Position numbers and translations under genes: made by a program | The notes under the pieces: generated by a model | The model's database searches: none | What the model was told of the DNA's origin: nothing | Seen by the model: only the letters and a program-made list of their open reading frames with translations | Shown: positions 48,684 through 57,386 of the stretch, piece by piece | Layout: the number at the start of each line of letters is the position of its first letter | Numbering within the stretch: position 1 is the first letter of the stretch | DNA from: Fodinicola feengrottensis | GTDB taxonomy: Bacteria; Actinomycetota; Actinomycetes; Mycobacteriales; HKI-0501 | Length of the DNA: 61,940 nucleotides | Direction: 5' to 3' | Assembly (NCBI RefSeq): GCF_010993775.1 | Contig: NZ_WOTO01000055.1 | Coordinates: 1 to 61,940, forward strand

Positions 48684-48877
48684 CGGTAGTCCTCTCTGTG
48701 TGCGTGGGTTCTGGGTCCGCTGTGGTGTCGTCTCCACCGGGCGGCGTTGCGGCACTTACCGCACTCACCGCGTCCGGCATCGGGTAGTGCGCCGCAGATG
48801 CACGGCACCGCCTCCGGCCCGCTGGGCACCCAGCTGACCCGCCGACAGCGGCCCGTCTGACTCTTGCGACTGCTCAC
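48680..48877 (-). CDS. Small CxC...CxxC zinc-ribbon-like protein, first gene of the transfer operon
   Basis: GTG 48877 has GAGGGGG 6 nt upstream. Cysteines are arranged PCICGALPDAGRGECGKCRN, a likely zinc knuckle, with a basic flank (ARWRRHHSGPRTHAHRED). 65 residues; TGA overlaps the next ATG. Being first in the operon and basic, it may bind DNA. Confidence 0.6.
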   Translation of the reverse strand: MSSRKSQTGRCRRVSWVPSGPEAVPCICGALPDAGRGECGKCRNAARWRRHHSGPRTHAHREDYR

Positions 48878-48929
48878 GTCATCCCCCTCTCACCAGCACC
48901 AACGTTGACCTTGCATCACTCCTTACGTC

Positions 48930-48944
48930 ACTGATCTAATCAGT
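48930..48944. promoter_or_regulatory. Operator copy 1 for the GntR repressor
   Basis: ACTGAT-CTA-ATCAGT, a perfect 6+6 bp palindrome, just downstream of the predicted start point of the minus-strand transfer promoter. Confidence 0.72.
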
Positions 48945-48953
48945 ACCATCACC

Positions 48954-48982
48954 ACTATGCCTCTAGACAAGACGAACGTCAA
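48954..48982 (-). promoter_or_regulatory. Promoter of the transfer operon
   Basis: On the minus strand TTGACG (48982-48977), a 17-nt spacer, and CATAGT (48959-48954) form a sigma-70-like promoter; transcription would start near 48947, overlapping operator copy 1 and 70 bp before the first gene. Confidence 0.65.
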
Positions 48983-48996
48983 GGGGTTATGGTTCC

Positions 48997-49011
48997 ACTG
49001 ATTCAATCAGT
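48997..49011. promoter_or_regulatory. Operator copy 2 for the GntR repressor
   Basis: ACTGAT-TCA-ATCAGT, same half sites as copy 1, extended by C and G to 17 bp. It lies 67 bp from copy 1, upstream of the transfer promoter and likely within reach of the gntR promoter. Confidence 0.72.
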
Positions 49012-49104
49012 GATGCGCAGTGTAGAGCAGACCACTGACAGTTGAGGCGCAGCGACAACCGCAGGCATGACTGTGACAAGCAACGTGACAACGAGCGACA
49101 CGAT

Positions 49105-49120
49105 CACACACACACACACA
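49105..49120. repeat. (CA)8 dinucleotide run
   Basis: Eight CA units in the gntR leader, 104 bp before its ATG. Unusual in high-GC DNA; could vary in length. Confidence 0.8.
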
Positions 49121-49223
49121 CCGACTGCGTAACGACACACACGAGAGTGACAAGCGAACAGGGCGCGGACGAGCACGGCGACCAAAACGGGCCGGTCCGC
49201 GCGGGGAGGCAAACGAGTGCATC

Positions 49224-50070
49224 ATGGCCACGAACAGTGAGAACACCACCAAATACGCGCGACTGGCCAGCGTCCTACGCGAACGCATCGAGGACGGCGT
49301 ATACCCACCCGGCAGCCCACTGCCGAGCGAAAACCAGCTAACCGCCGAGTACGGCGAAAGCAGAGCCACCGCCCGCAACGCCGTCCAGGCGCTCGCCGCC
49401 GAAGGACTCGTCACCGTCCTGCACGGCAAAGGGGCGTTCGTCCGTCCGCCGCCGCCCCACCGACCGCCCCAACCAGACGCACACCCGGGACCCGGACGTC
49501 ACCATCAAGCGCGACGCCGACGCCGGCCAAGATGGCGGCTCTGATGCCGGCGCGGTCGCGGTGATCGATACCGACGCCGACGCGTTCGGATGGCGTGAGG
49601 TCGAACCGCCGCCCAAACTGCACACCGAAGCACGAGCGGAGATCGCGCTCACGCTCGGACAGCCAGAACACGCGCCCGTACTGGAATATCCCCGGCTACT
49701 GACCGACCGCGCCGGGCGAAGGCTCAGCCACAAGACCGTGATCCCGTTCGCCGTCCTCGTCGAGATCCCCGCGCTCGAGGCCGCACTGGACAGCGAAGGA
49801 TTCCCCACTGGCGGGCAGCTCTACGCCATCCTGGCCGCCGCCGGACACACGCTGGCCTACACCGACGACATCCGCGCCCGGATGCCCACACCCGACGACT
49901 CGACCGCACTACGCATCCCCGGCGGCACCCCGATGTTCACCACCCACCGCGCCATCAGCGACGCCACCACCGGCCGCGTCCTCGCGTACGAAGAAACCCG
50001 GCGGTCCGCCGATGACACCCAACTCCGATACCACCTCACCACCGCAGACACCACCGCCGCAAACCGCTAA
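49224..50070 (+). CDS. GntR/UTRA transcriptional regulator (KorSA-like)
   Basis: ATG 49224. The HTH is canonical GntR: YARLASVLRERIEDGVYPPG, LPSENQLTAEYGESRATARN, VQALAAEGLVTVLHGKGAFV. A break near 49450 joins it to a UTRA domain: HTEARAEIALTLGQPEHAPV, then GGTPMFTTHRAISDATTGRV and YEETRRSADDTQLRYHL. About 282 residues. GntR proteins of the KorSA type repress transfer of actinomycete integrative elements; the ACTGAT-N3-ATCAGT sites in the divergent region are its likely targets. Confidence 0.85.
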
Positions 50071-50149
50071 ACCGAACGGGCGCAACGCCAGGACCGACCG
50101 GCGTACACCACCCGCCCAACGCCTACCTGAACCAAAAACGGGGGAAGAC

Positions 50150-50797
50150 ATGGGAAAACGCATCATCACCGCGATTGCCGCCGCCAGCATCGCCGCCGTG
50201 CTGATATCTGGCTGCGAAACTGACAACGCACTACACCCGGCAGCGCCCGGCCCGGTCATAGACGGGCACCCGACCTGCGGATACGTCGTGTCGCGGGACG
50301 AATGCAAGGACTCCGGCGTGCCGCCGCAGTACTGGTACCAACTCCCCGCCAACGCGCCAACCGGATACCGAGACACCAATACCGACCTGATCAGTCAGCT
50401 GTTCCTGTGGCACCTGATCTACCAGCAGCTGTGGTACTCCCAGCCCGTCTACCGCGACACCTACGTACCCAGCGCGTACCGCTCCACCTACGACCAGAAA
50501 TACAGTAGCCCGTTCAACAGCCGGTACTCATCCCTGATCACTCTGCGGCAAGCCCGCGCACGTTTCGTTGACAAGACAAACAAACCTGTACCAGCCAGTC
50601 AGCTCAACACCCGTCGCGTCAACGGTTGCGCCGCCTATCAGCAGTTAGACACACGAGGCGGCGGAAGTGGCGGCGGCACCGGAGGCAGCGGCCACGGCAC
50701 TAGCGGCAGCACAGGACGCGGCGGCAGCGGGACAACAGGCAAGACGAGCGGCAAAACGAACACCAAAACCGGCACCAACCCACGGAGTTACTGCTGA
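50150..50797 (+). CDS. Lipoprotein with Gly/Ser/Thr-rich tail
   Basis: ATG 50150 follows GGGGAAG. Signal MGKRIITAIAAASIAAVLIS, lipobox ISGC. The mature part is Tyr-rich (LFLWHLIYQQLWYSQPVYRD, SAYRSTYDQKYSSPFNSRYS) and ends in Gly/Ser/Thr repeats (GGGSGGGTGGSGHGTSG) with a final Cys. 215 residues, intact. Possibly a surface protein made by the element; no family recognised. Confidence 0.7.
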   Translation: MGKRIITAIAAASIAAVLISGCETDNALHPAAPGPVIDGHPTCGYVVSRDECKDSGVPPQYWYQLPANAPTGYRDTNTDLISQLFLWHLIYQQLWYSQPVYRDTYVPSAYRSTYDQKYSSPFNSRYSSLITLRQARARFVDKTNKPVPASQLNTRRVNGCAAYQQLDTRGGGSGGGTGGSGHGTSGSTGRGGSGTTGKTSGKTNTKTGTNPRSYC

Positions 50798-50882
50798 TCG
50801 GCAGGCGACTTACATGCCCGATGGTGGATTAGCTCACGGCGACCAGCGCCGATGACCGGGCCGGACAGCCGGCAGCGCGACC

Positions 50883-51140
50883 TTGACGCCAGGATGGCCC
50901 AAGGTCGCGCCTGGTGTCCCAAGCATGCGCTGCTGGACGGATGGCAGCGCTGACCCGGACGGCGCGCAGGCCCTTCGCAGCCCCTCCAGCACACCAATGT
51001 TGATCACCGTCCGCGTCACGTACGACAGCATGAGCGGTCAGACCCTGGCGCTGGAGCAGATCCGCCGTTCGGCCGACGACGTGCAGCTCATGTACTGGCT
51101 CGCAGCGTTCCCTTCGGCAGACAGTGAGCCTGTCGAATAG
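50883..51140 (+). pseudogene. Remnant of a second GntR/UTRA protein
   Basis: Only the end of a UTRA domain remains: TPMLITVRVTYDSMSGQTLA and QIRRSADDVQLMYWLA align with TPMFTTHRAISDATTGRVLA and TRRSADDTQLRYHL of the repressor at 49224. No HTH-coding sequence lies upstream. It marks either a partial duplication or a relic of an earlier regulator displaced by the insert at about 51.2 kb. Confidence 0.65.
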
Positions 51141-51272
51141 ATTCTTCATGGTGTCCCTCGTCATGATCGGAGTCGTGATCAGCGCCGCCGATTGCCGGGA
51201 TGGCGTAACGGGAAAGATGCCTTTTCATGCATTCCCGACTCACGCGACGCCCGAGAGGCTACCGTTAGTTAC

Positions 51273-53153
51273 ATGGCCGATGCATCTGGTAACTTACCTG
51301 GCAATGTGGCTTGGAGTGAGCTGCGTCCGTACATTTCGCTAGTAGTGCTGGAATGCACCACTCCTGATCCCGTAGTGGCATTTGATTGGCTGATCAACTT
51401 CCTTCAGAACGAGGCGGTGAAAGGGGTACATCAAGGCGTTGACATCGTCGCGTACGGAGCCGAAATTCACGACAAATCGCCAATATCACTGCAACTATCA
51501 GCGGTTGAGGTAGATCAAGCCTTCACTTTCGTTACGCGAACAATCGACTCGGTAGGCTGGATTCAAAACGACATTCAATTTCTTGATACAAGCCATCTCC
51601 TGACGCTCGCCATTCGAAAGAATCGACTTGTCGGTATCCACGCATTTGACTCATTGAGGCACCGTCTGCAGCTGAGGCTGGATCGAGAACCAATTCCACC
51701 CGTAAGGCGAATCTCACCGACTACCCTTGAGAATGCATTCCTTCGGGGTGAAGCGAAGCATTTTTGGTTGCGAGGCACACATCCGAGACGCGCAACTCGA
51801 CCTGATAGCAAGAACATTGGCGGCCTGCGCTTACAAGAAGCAATCAACCCCATAGAAGACAGTACATTCGCCTTAGGTTCGGCGCGCGCCGCACTAGACG
51901 AGCAGTCTGTACATGATGGCGCGACCGTACTTGTCGGCACAACGATGCATAAATCGTCCGTCTGGGTCAAGCCGTCTACTACTTTTCAAGAGTATCTTGC
52001 AGTCTCTGTGCAGCTCTTCGGTCTACTCGAAGAAGTGTTATCAGTCGATCTGCCTCCTGAGCGACTGTTTCCCTTGTTTGCCTATGAGACGACCGACATC
52101 ACGGAAGTGCGTGGCGCATTTGACATCTCGGTTCTGACTCCGGAGGAGCTGATTTCTAACCGTGAAAGAGAGTCAACGGTTGCTGATGTAGCTGAACTTC
52201 TTCGTGACGCTATTATTGAAATTCGCGGCGACTTGGCATCGTCGAGGTTTAAGATCGACGTTGGATATGAGGGTTGCATAGGTGGCACCATCTCCGTTCG
52301 CCTGGAGCGGATTGGTGAGGTTACGAAGCTTCACTTTGGCATCCACGGCCAACCGAGCAACGAGCCTCCAGTGTCCGCAATACGCCGAGGTCTTGAAATG
52401 GCCTATAGAGATCTCGTCTCAGTTCACTATCGTTCAGGGCATACTTACGTTGCGGGAAGAATCTGGCATCGCCAAATGCAAATCGCACGCTTCCCACAGT
52501 GGCGATTTGAGGACTTTAGCGGCTACGATATCGACAGAGAGAAGCCGTTAGTCGACAAAGGCGTTAAGGCGGAAAACTTCGAGACGATTCACGAAAGAAT
52601 TGGCAAGGATGGAGATCGCTCGCTATTTGCTTGGGTGTTGGATCATTATTCGACCGGCTGGCTGACCTGCGATGACGGCTCTGGCGAAATCGCAGATTTT
52701 ATCCATATCTCCCTAGCCGGGGTGCTCAGCCTCATTCACGTAAAAGGAGCTGATAGCGCGTCGACGCTGCGGAGAATCTCCGTAGGGGCCTACGAGGTGG
52801 TTGCAAGCCAAGCGTCAAAGAATACCATCTACACCGACCCTATTAGACTCAAAGAAAAGCTGGAGCGAGGGAGTCTCCGCAGACAGGCATCATGGACAGA
52901 TGGCGTTCGAGTAGACAGTCGGTCGGATCTCATTGAATATCTTGGGTATCCAGATCTTATTACTGAGACACAGGTCATTGTCATACAACCGCATCTTGTC
53001 GAAAGTAGGTACAGAGAATTACGGAATGTCGCTGACGGCAAGCCAAGCGACGATCGACTTCGCCTTCAGCTACTTGAGACACTCTTGAACTCCGTCAGAA
53101 CAACCGTAGTGGGCTCAGGGGCAGAGCTCTATGTTGTTGCCTCCAATGCATAG
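51273..53153 (+). CDS. Uncharacterised 626-residue cargo protein, low GC
   Basis: ATG 51273 (MADASGNLPGNVAWSELRP) is preferred to one 81 bp upstream. G+C and codon use are far from the neighbours: AT-rich third positions and Leu TTA codons (in LRLQEA, RELRN). The family is not recognised. Segments: TFVTRTIDSVGWIQNDIQFL (N-terminal third), an acidic helical middle (ADVAELLRDAIIEIRGDLAS), and LTCDDGSGEIADFIHI then LSLIHVKGA near residue 480. The D-x3-E-x2-D / H-x-K arrangement there resembles PD-(D/E)xK-type nuclease cores, an inference only. Intact despite the many breaks elsewhere. Position among element cargo suggests a defence role. Confidence 0.7.
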   Translation: MADASGNLPGNVAWSELRPYISLVVLECTTPDPVVAFDWLINFLQNEAVKGVHQGVDIVAYGAEIHDKSPISLQLSAVEVDQAFTFVTRTIDSVGWIQNDIQFLDTSHLLTLAIRKNRLVGIHAFDSLRHRLQLRLDREPIPPVRRISPTTLENAFLRGEAKHFWLRGTHPRRATRPDSKNIGGLRLQEAINPIEDSTFALGSARAALDEQSVHDGATVLVGTTMHKSSVWVKPSTTFQEYLAVSVQLFGLLEEVLSVDLPPERLFPLFAYETTDITEVRGAFDISVLTPEELISNRERESTVADVAELLRDAIIEIRGDLASSRFKIDVGYEGCIGGTISVRLERIGEVTKLHFGIHGQPSNEPPVSAIRRGLEMAYRDLVSVHYRSGHTYVAGRIWHRQMQIARFPQWRFEDFSGYDIDREKPLVDKGVKAENFETIHERIGKDGDRSLFAWVLDHYSTGWLTCDDGSGEIADFIHISLAGVLSLIHVKGADSASTLRRISVGAYEVVASQASKNTIYTDPIRLKEKLERGSLRRQASWTDGVRVDSRSDLIEYLGYPDLITETQVIVIQPHLVESRYRELRNVADGKPSDDRLRLQLLETLLNSVRTTVVGSGAELYVVASNA

Positions 53154-53328
53154 CGTCGCTCGCCACCTGCTACTACGTTTTAGCACAAGCCCCAGAAGCA
53201 GCAGCCCTAGACAGCGTCTACGACGCGTCCCGCCTTCTGGTTGTGTGCTCCGCGAGGAAATTACCGCCATCGCGAACAATATACTGAGCAACCCCTGAAC
53301 CTGCGCTCACGTGACGCTCCACGAGAAA

Positions 53329-54213
53329 TTACATCGGTGCCCACGTCCACGGTCGGGGACCACGGCGACCTTGCAAACATGCGATTCGAAGAGATGCCTC
53401 CCCTTTGGCGTCCTTGTGGTCACTCGCCAGTTGGGCGACATAGCAGGTCATACGCATTTCCCGAATATCTCGAAAGATGTCATAGTGGGGCCAGGCCAGA
53501 ACATCTTGCCCGTATCCCTCGACAAAACTTCCGTATTCGGAATCGCTAATCCAACCCGCGGAATCGTATTCGACGGCGCTAGAGACTAGGTCCCATTCGG
53601 GTGGACCTATCGCCGCTCGCTCGAAGTCGAGAAACAACACGGTGCCGTCCTCAGTGCTTACGATGTTTCCACTGTGAGCGTCACCGTGGACAACGCACGT
53701 CCGCAACGACGATATTTCCTCGGCGTGGCGGGTGCGTAAATGGTCGAGATGGCCGACAAGCCATTCCCGCTCATCCGGGCTAATCGTTGGCATCGCGTCA
53801 ATCCGGCCGATGAGTCCTACAAATGGATCGAGGTCCGGAAGTACAAAATTTTCGGGTTGCGGAAGGCAATGGAGGACCCTTAGCGCCTGCGCTACTTGCA
53901 ATAGCGTGCCCTCGTGGTGGGGTGGCAGTTCGCGCCAGAATGTGACTGCGCGGTCAGCGACGAATACTGGCTGCTCGATATCCGGCAAGGCTATGACGGT
54001 CGGAATACTATTGCGCTCAAGCCAACGCGCCACCGCTACTTCTTTTGCAGCTGCCGCGCTTCGGCCCGGCCGAGAGACACGCGCGACGACACCGCCGGCG
54101 AGCCGGTAAATTGCATTGTCTCCAATGCGTATTGGCTCGGCGCCGTTGGTGGAGATGTGGAGTTTTTTTTCGGCGGCAGCAAGCATTGCGTCAAAGTGAT
54201 CCGGGGCGGGCAC
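53329..54213 (-). CDS. Aminoglycoside-phosphotransferase-fold kinase
   Basis: ATG 54213; intact 294 residues. APH/choline-kinase fold: GDNAIYRLAGGVVARVSRPG (nucleotide loop), catalytic HGDAHSGNIVSTEDG and metal-binding LFLDFERAAIGPPEWDLVS. Lower G+C than the surroundings. Co-directional with the XRE/TPR gene 23 bp upstream. This regulator-kinase pair is seen in actinobacterial genomes, but the substrate is unknown; antibiotic resistance should not be assumed. Confidence 0.87.
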   Translation of the reverse strand: MPAPDHFDAMLAAAEKKLHISTNGAEPIRIGDNAIYRLAGGVVARVSRPGRSAAAAKEVAVARWLERNSIPTVIALPDIEQPVFVADRAVTFWRELPPHHEGTLLQVAQALRVLHCLPQPENFVLPDLDPFVGLIGRIDAMPTISPDEREWLVGHLDHLRTRHAEEISSLRTCVVHGDAHSGNIVSTEDGTVLFLDFERAAIGPPEWDLVSSAVEYDSAGWISDSEYGSFVEGYGQDVLAWPHYDIFRDIREMRMTCYVAQLASDHKDAKGEASLRIACLQGRRGPRPWTWAPM

Positions 54214-54236
54214 TTAAGTATGGGCTCCTCAATACA

Positions 54237-55654
54237 TTAGCTGGCAGTTGTAAGGCGTTCGATCATTCCCGACACGTCGGACCGGCGTTTGAATGGACGA
54301 GAGGCTTTCTCAAGGTCGTGGGCGTAGCTCTCCACGCGTGCAGACTGGACTATGCCCAAGTCTGACGTTGCTGAATGCGTAGCAATCGCCATCGCTGCGT
54401 CCGGCTCACCAGCTCTCATATAGAGACTTGCGCCCATCAAACTACAGAGTGCCCTACTCCGCGCGAACTCATCGCCGTACCCATTTGCGGGCCTTAGCAA
54501 GCCGCTCGCCTGCTTCTCTAACGCTTCCTGATTCCGAGCGTTGATCAGGATAATGCCAGGCAAACAGTCGCCAAGCCGTGCCCGTATCGCCGTACAATTC
54601 GGCACGATCGTAGAAGTCCATCCATGGTTCCCTCAAGCGGTCATCCTGAGTCGCGAGACTGTATTCCTCTTCTGCGTGACTGGTCTCCCGCCGCAGGCCA
54701 GACTCATTACCCATTAGGCCATGTGCTCGAGCCTTAAAGGCATGCAGCATGCCTTTCGTTAGAGGGGTTGCATCGTCGCCGACCTCGAGCGCGCGTCTCG
54801 CCAGATCAAGACCAATTTTTGGCCGCCCGATGTGTACAGCCTGCACCGCTAGGTCCGACAACAAATAGGCTTGTACCGGCTGGTCATCAGCGTCCGCCGC
54901 GAGCCGCACCCCGAGCGTCAGAAGCTGGCGAGCCTGTTGGTCAAAACCAGCATCGTGACTCTTCCAGCCAGCAACAGCCGCCAATAGCGCCCGTAGCCAC
55001 TTTCCAATCTCGAATCTGGCCAGCCGTCTCACCCGAAACCCCAGCATCAAGCTGATGCACAGCCCAACCGAGCTGGCTGATGACCGCGTGGCGAGATAGG
55101 CCACCACCGACTCGATGATCCCACGCCTGAAACATCTCAGTAGTTGCGCGCAGATTCTGCACGTCCTCGCCGGATATGCGTCGCAGAACGTCGGGTTGCT
55201 GGCCGGCGATTGCGATCGTGTCTCTAACTGTCTGGGGCAGTTGCACCAAGCCGGCCGACAAGGATGTCAACCAGGCCAGAAAACGACGACGCTGCACAGA
55301 ATCATCCTCGGCTAGCACGTAGTACGGCAGGTCGTCGTTGACCTTACCCGCGTTCGCAGCGCGAAGAGAGCTAGGCAACGGAGCGGCCGCATCGCCGAAC
55401 AACTCAGCGACGCTAAGTCCGAGAGTCGTGGCGATGAGTAGCTGATGGACTGCGTCCGGCGCCCTGACGACAGTGCCGCGTTCCCAGCGCTTGATGTTGT
55501 CGGCCAATTGACGCGGATCGGGTTCGCTCATTCGTAGACGAGCAGCTGTCTTCCGCATCTCGCGTGCCATGTCAGGACGTGACCAGTTTCGGTCGGGACG
55601 TTCTCGCTCCGCGCGCAGGCGGCGCGCCCACTCCAGTTTGCTGCCTTCGGTCAT
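54237..55654 (-). CDS. XRE-family regulator with C-terminal TPR-like helices
   Basis: ATG 55654. HTH: WSRPDMAREMRKTAARLRMS and RQLADNIKRWERGTVVRAPD. A helical region follows, VGGGLSRHAVISQLGWAVHQ then SDLAVQAVHIGRPKIGLDLA and LHAFKARAHGLMGNESGLRR, with TPR-like spacing, to GMIERLTTAS. Breaks near 55010 and 54560. About 472 residues. Such proteins regulate their own operon. GTGCCCCC repeats lie just upstream. Confidence 0.8.
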
Positions 55655-55687
55655 CGCTACCCCGCTCGTGTGGCCTTAGGGGTCATT

Positions 55688-55716
55688 GTGCCCCCCTGTG
55701 CCCCCTACGTGCCCCC
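55688..55716. promoter_or_regulatory. Three phased GTGCCCCC repeats
   Basis: GTGCCCCC occurs at 55688, 55698 and 55709, 10-11 bp apart (one helical turn), in the 154-bp divergent space between the XRE gene and the gene at 55809. Likely operator array for the XRE regulator. Confidence 0.6.
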
Positions 55717-55808
55717 CTGCCGTTCGGGCCGTATGCGTTCACTCTAGGTGCCTACCGGATCACCTACACCGGACATTCCCAAGATCGCATGCGGAGGGAG
55801 GGCGCCAG

Positions 55809-56105
55809 ATGCCTAAGGCGATGCAAAAGCAGTCTGAGCTGGACGAAGACGAGATTTCGGCTGCTCTGGATGTGCGGTCTGACCGGGTGCGCGATGACCT
55901 TTTGTGGGAGTTGAGCGCGCGGGTTTGTGACGATCACCGTCGTCGGACTGGTTTCTGTCCGATGTGTGCCCAGGAGTGGCCGTGCGATGCGTACATGCTT
56001 GGCGTGGGACGGGTTGTCCGGGTCGATGCGGCCGGTTTGGCGGCGGTTGTCCGTGGGGGCGGAAGTGCGCTGGTTACGCCGTTTTTGCTGTGGTGGGGGC
56101 GGTGA
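55809..56105 (+). CDS. Small protein with CPxC...WPC motif
   Basis: ATG 55809 with GGAGGGAGGG upstream. Acidic helix first (QSELDEDEISAALDVRSDRV), then CDDHRRRTGFCPMCAQEWPC and a hydrophobic end (AAGLAAVVRGGGSALVTPFL). 98 residues. The CPMCAQEWPC cysteines could bind zinc. The WPC motif recurs in the protein at 56813. Confidence 0.6.
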   Translation: MPKAMQKQSELDEDEISAALDVRSDRVRDDLLWELSARVCDDHRRRTGFCPMCAQEWPCDAYMLGVGRVVRVDAAGLAAVVRGGGSALVTPFLLWWGR

Positions 56106-56449
56106 TCGCCGTGGATCTGAACGGCGTGGACGGCTTGACCCGGCGTGATGTTGTTCGGCGGGTCGCTGCGGTGGTTTCCGATTCGCGTATGCCGGAGCTG
56201 GTGGCGGCGTATCAGTCCAGTCTGCGGGCTGAGGCACGCCGTGAGGGCGTCGATTGGTGGTTCGGGATCAACGAGGCCGTGACCTGGCGTGACGAGCTGT
56301 CGCGTGACGACGTGATCGTCATTCTGCTGGCTGTGGTCGAGCGGGTGCCGGTCCATGTCGAGAAGGCCAATCGAAGCCGCACCCGAAAGACTCCTCGACC
56401 GGCTCCTGTGGTAACGGAGCCGGTGCGTGATGGGACGGGGCAAGCGTGA
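56102..56449 (+). CDS. Small hypothetical protein, overlaps preceding gene
   Basis: GTG 56102 overlaps the previous stop (GTGA). It reads LTRRDVVRRVAAVVSDSRMP, ARREGVDWWFGINEAVTWRD and LSRDDVIVILLAVVERVPVH, with a basic tail KANRSRTRKTPRPAP. 115 residues, helical. No family recognised. Coupled to the next frame by TGATG. Confidence 0.6.
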   Translation: MIAVDLNGVDGLTRRDVVRRVAAVVSDSRMPELVAAYQSSLRAEARREGVDWWFGINEAVTWRDELSRDDVIVILLAVVERVPVHVEKANRSRTRKTPRPAPVVTEPVRDGTGQA

Positions 56450-56616
56450 TGCCTCCTGAAGCCGGCCAGTCGCTGCTGCTGCCTGATGCGCGCCGTGGCG
56501 ACCGGCCCAACCACCCCGACGACGCGTGGCGAGGCCGGCTTGCCTCAGCGCCGGCCGCGCGGCCGGGCCAGCCGGGTACGCGCGAACGTCGCGCGCCGGG
56601 TTGCGCCATTGCTTGA
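56449..56616 (+). CDS. Possible 55-residue Arg/Pro-rich protein
   Basis: ATG 56449 overlaps the preceding stop (TGATG). MPPEAGQSLLLPDARRGDRP continues to RRAPGCAIA. Low-complexity composition makes it uncertain; the overlap is the main support. The 196 bp after it (56617-56812) hold no gene I can support. Confidence 0.35.
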   Translation: MPPEAGQSLLLPDARRGDRPNHPDDAWRGRLASAPAARPGQPGTRERRAPGCAIA

Positions 56617-56812
56617 CCAGCTGTCCGGTCATGAGTCCGGATGCGCTGGGCACGTTCTTGACCCCTTTGTGGGTCCTGCCGGCAGGGCTTCGGCGATTTG
56701 CGGTCTTACCCCATCCAAGACCTCGAACGTCGTGCCTGCCACGGCCGGCCCGGCTCTCTGTCTCCTGCATGAGAGCCGGGTCGCGCCACCGTATCGGGCG
56801 GGAGGGCTAGCC

Positions 56813-57280
56813 GTGCCATTGTCAGATCAGCCTGGCCTGCTGGCGACCGCGATTGACCAGAGCAGTAAGCACCAGCCGTTGCTGCCCAAGGGCGCAGCCG
56901 CTGCTCTGCCGATCTGCCGGGCGCCGGGCTGTGTCCAGGACTGGCCGTGCGTGATCCGGCGGCATGCCGAACAGGTGCTCACGTTCTACGGCCGGAACCC
57001 GGCCGCATTCGACGATCCCGTTCCGCCGCCCCCGCCGCGACTGCCAACCCGGCGAGCCGCTGTCGCTGGCCAGCTGGAGCAGGGCTCGGCGAAGCGTCGT
57101 CGGCATCGCCACGAACAACCGAACCAGCCACCTGTAAACGAGCTGAGCGGCGGCAGTGCTGCTACGGCGGGCCGCGTGATGGACGAGTCCCGGTTGCCGG
57201 CGTCGGTCTCGGTTCGCTGGGTGGGACAACCCGATGGTCGGTTAGCGGCTCCGCAGGAGTGGCGAGGTGCATTGCCGTGA
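56813..57280 (+). CDS. Protein with CxxPGCxxDWPC motif and basic tail
   Basis: GTG 56813 follows GGGAGGG at 7 nt, and the frame upstream looks non-coding. LPICRAPGCVQDWPCVIRRH repeats the Cys/WPC pattern of the protein at 55809. After AEQVLTFYGRNPAAFDD the chain is Pro/Arg/Gln-rich. 155 residues. Possibly a zinc knuckle with a disordered tail; function unknown. Confidence 0.55.
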   Translation: MPLSDQPGLLATAIDQSSKHQPLLPKGAAAALPICRAPGCVQDWPCVIRRHAEQVLTFYGRNPAAFDDPVPPPPPRLPTRRAAVAGQLEQGSAKRRRHRHEQPNQPPVNELSGGSAATAGRVMDESRLPASVSVRWVGQPDGRLAAPQEWRGALP

Positions 57281-57386
57281 TCTGGATTTTGTTGCCAGTG
57301 AGGCGAATCCGGCAGTGACGTGCCGGAGGGAATAGAGGTTAAGGCCGGGCCACCCACTATCCGTGGAAGGGGCGGGTGGTCCGGCT

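Noticed and set aside
53329..54213. Calling the kinase an aminoglycoside resistance gene
   Set aside because: The fold covers many substrates and no close resistance-enzyme signature is visible.
56632..56808. Possible 58-codon frame MSPDALGTFLTPLWVLPAGL onward
   Set aside because: No ribosome site, no overlap and low-complexity Arg/Pro composition.
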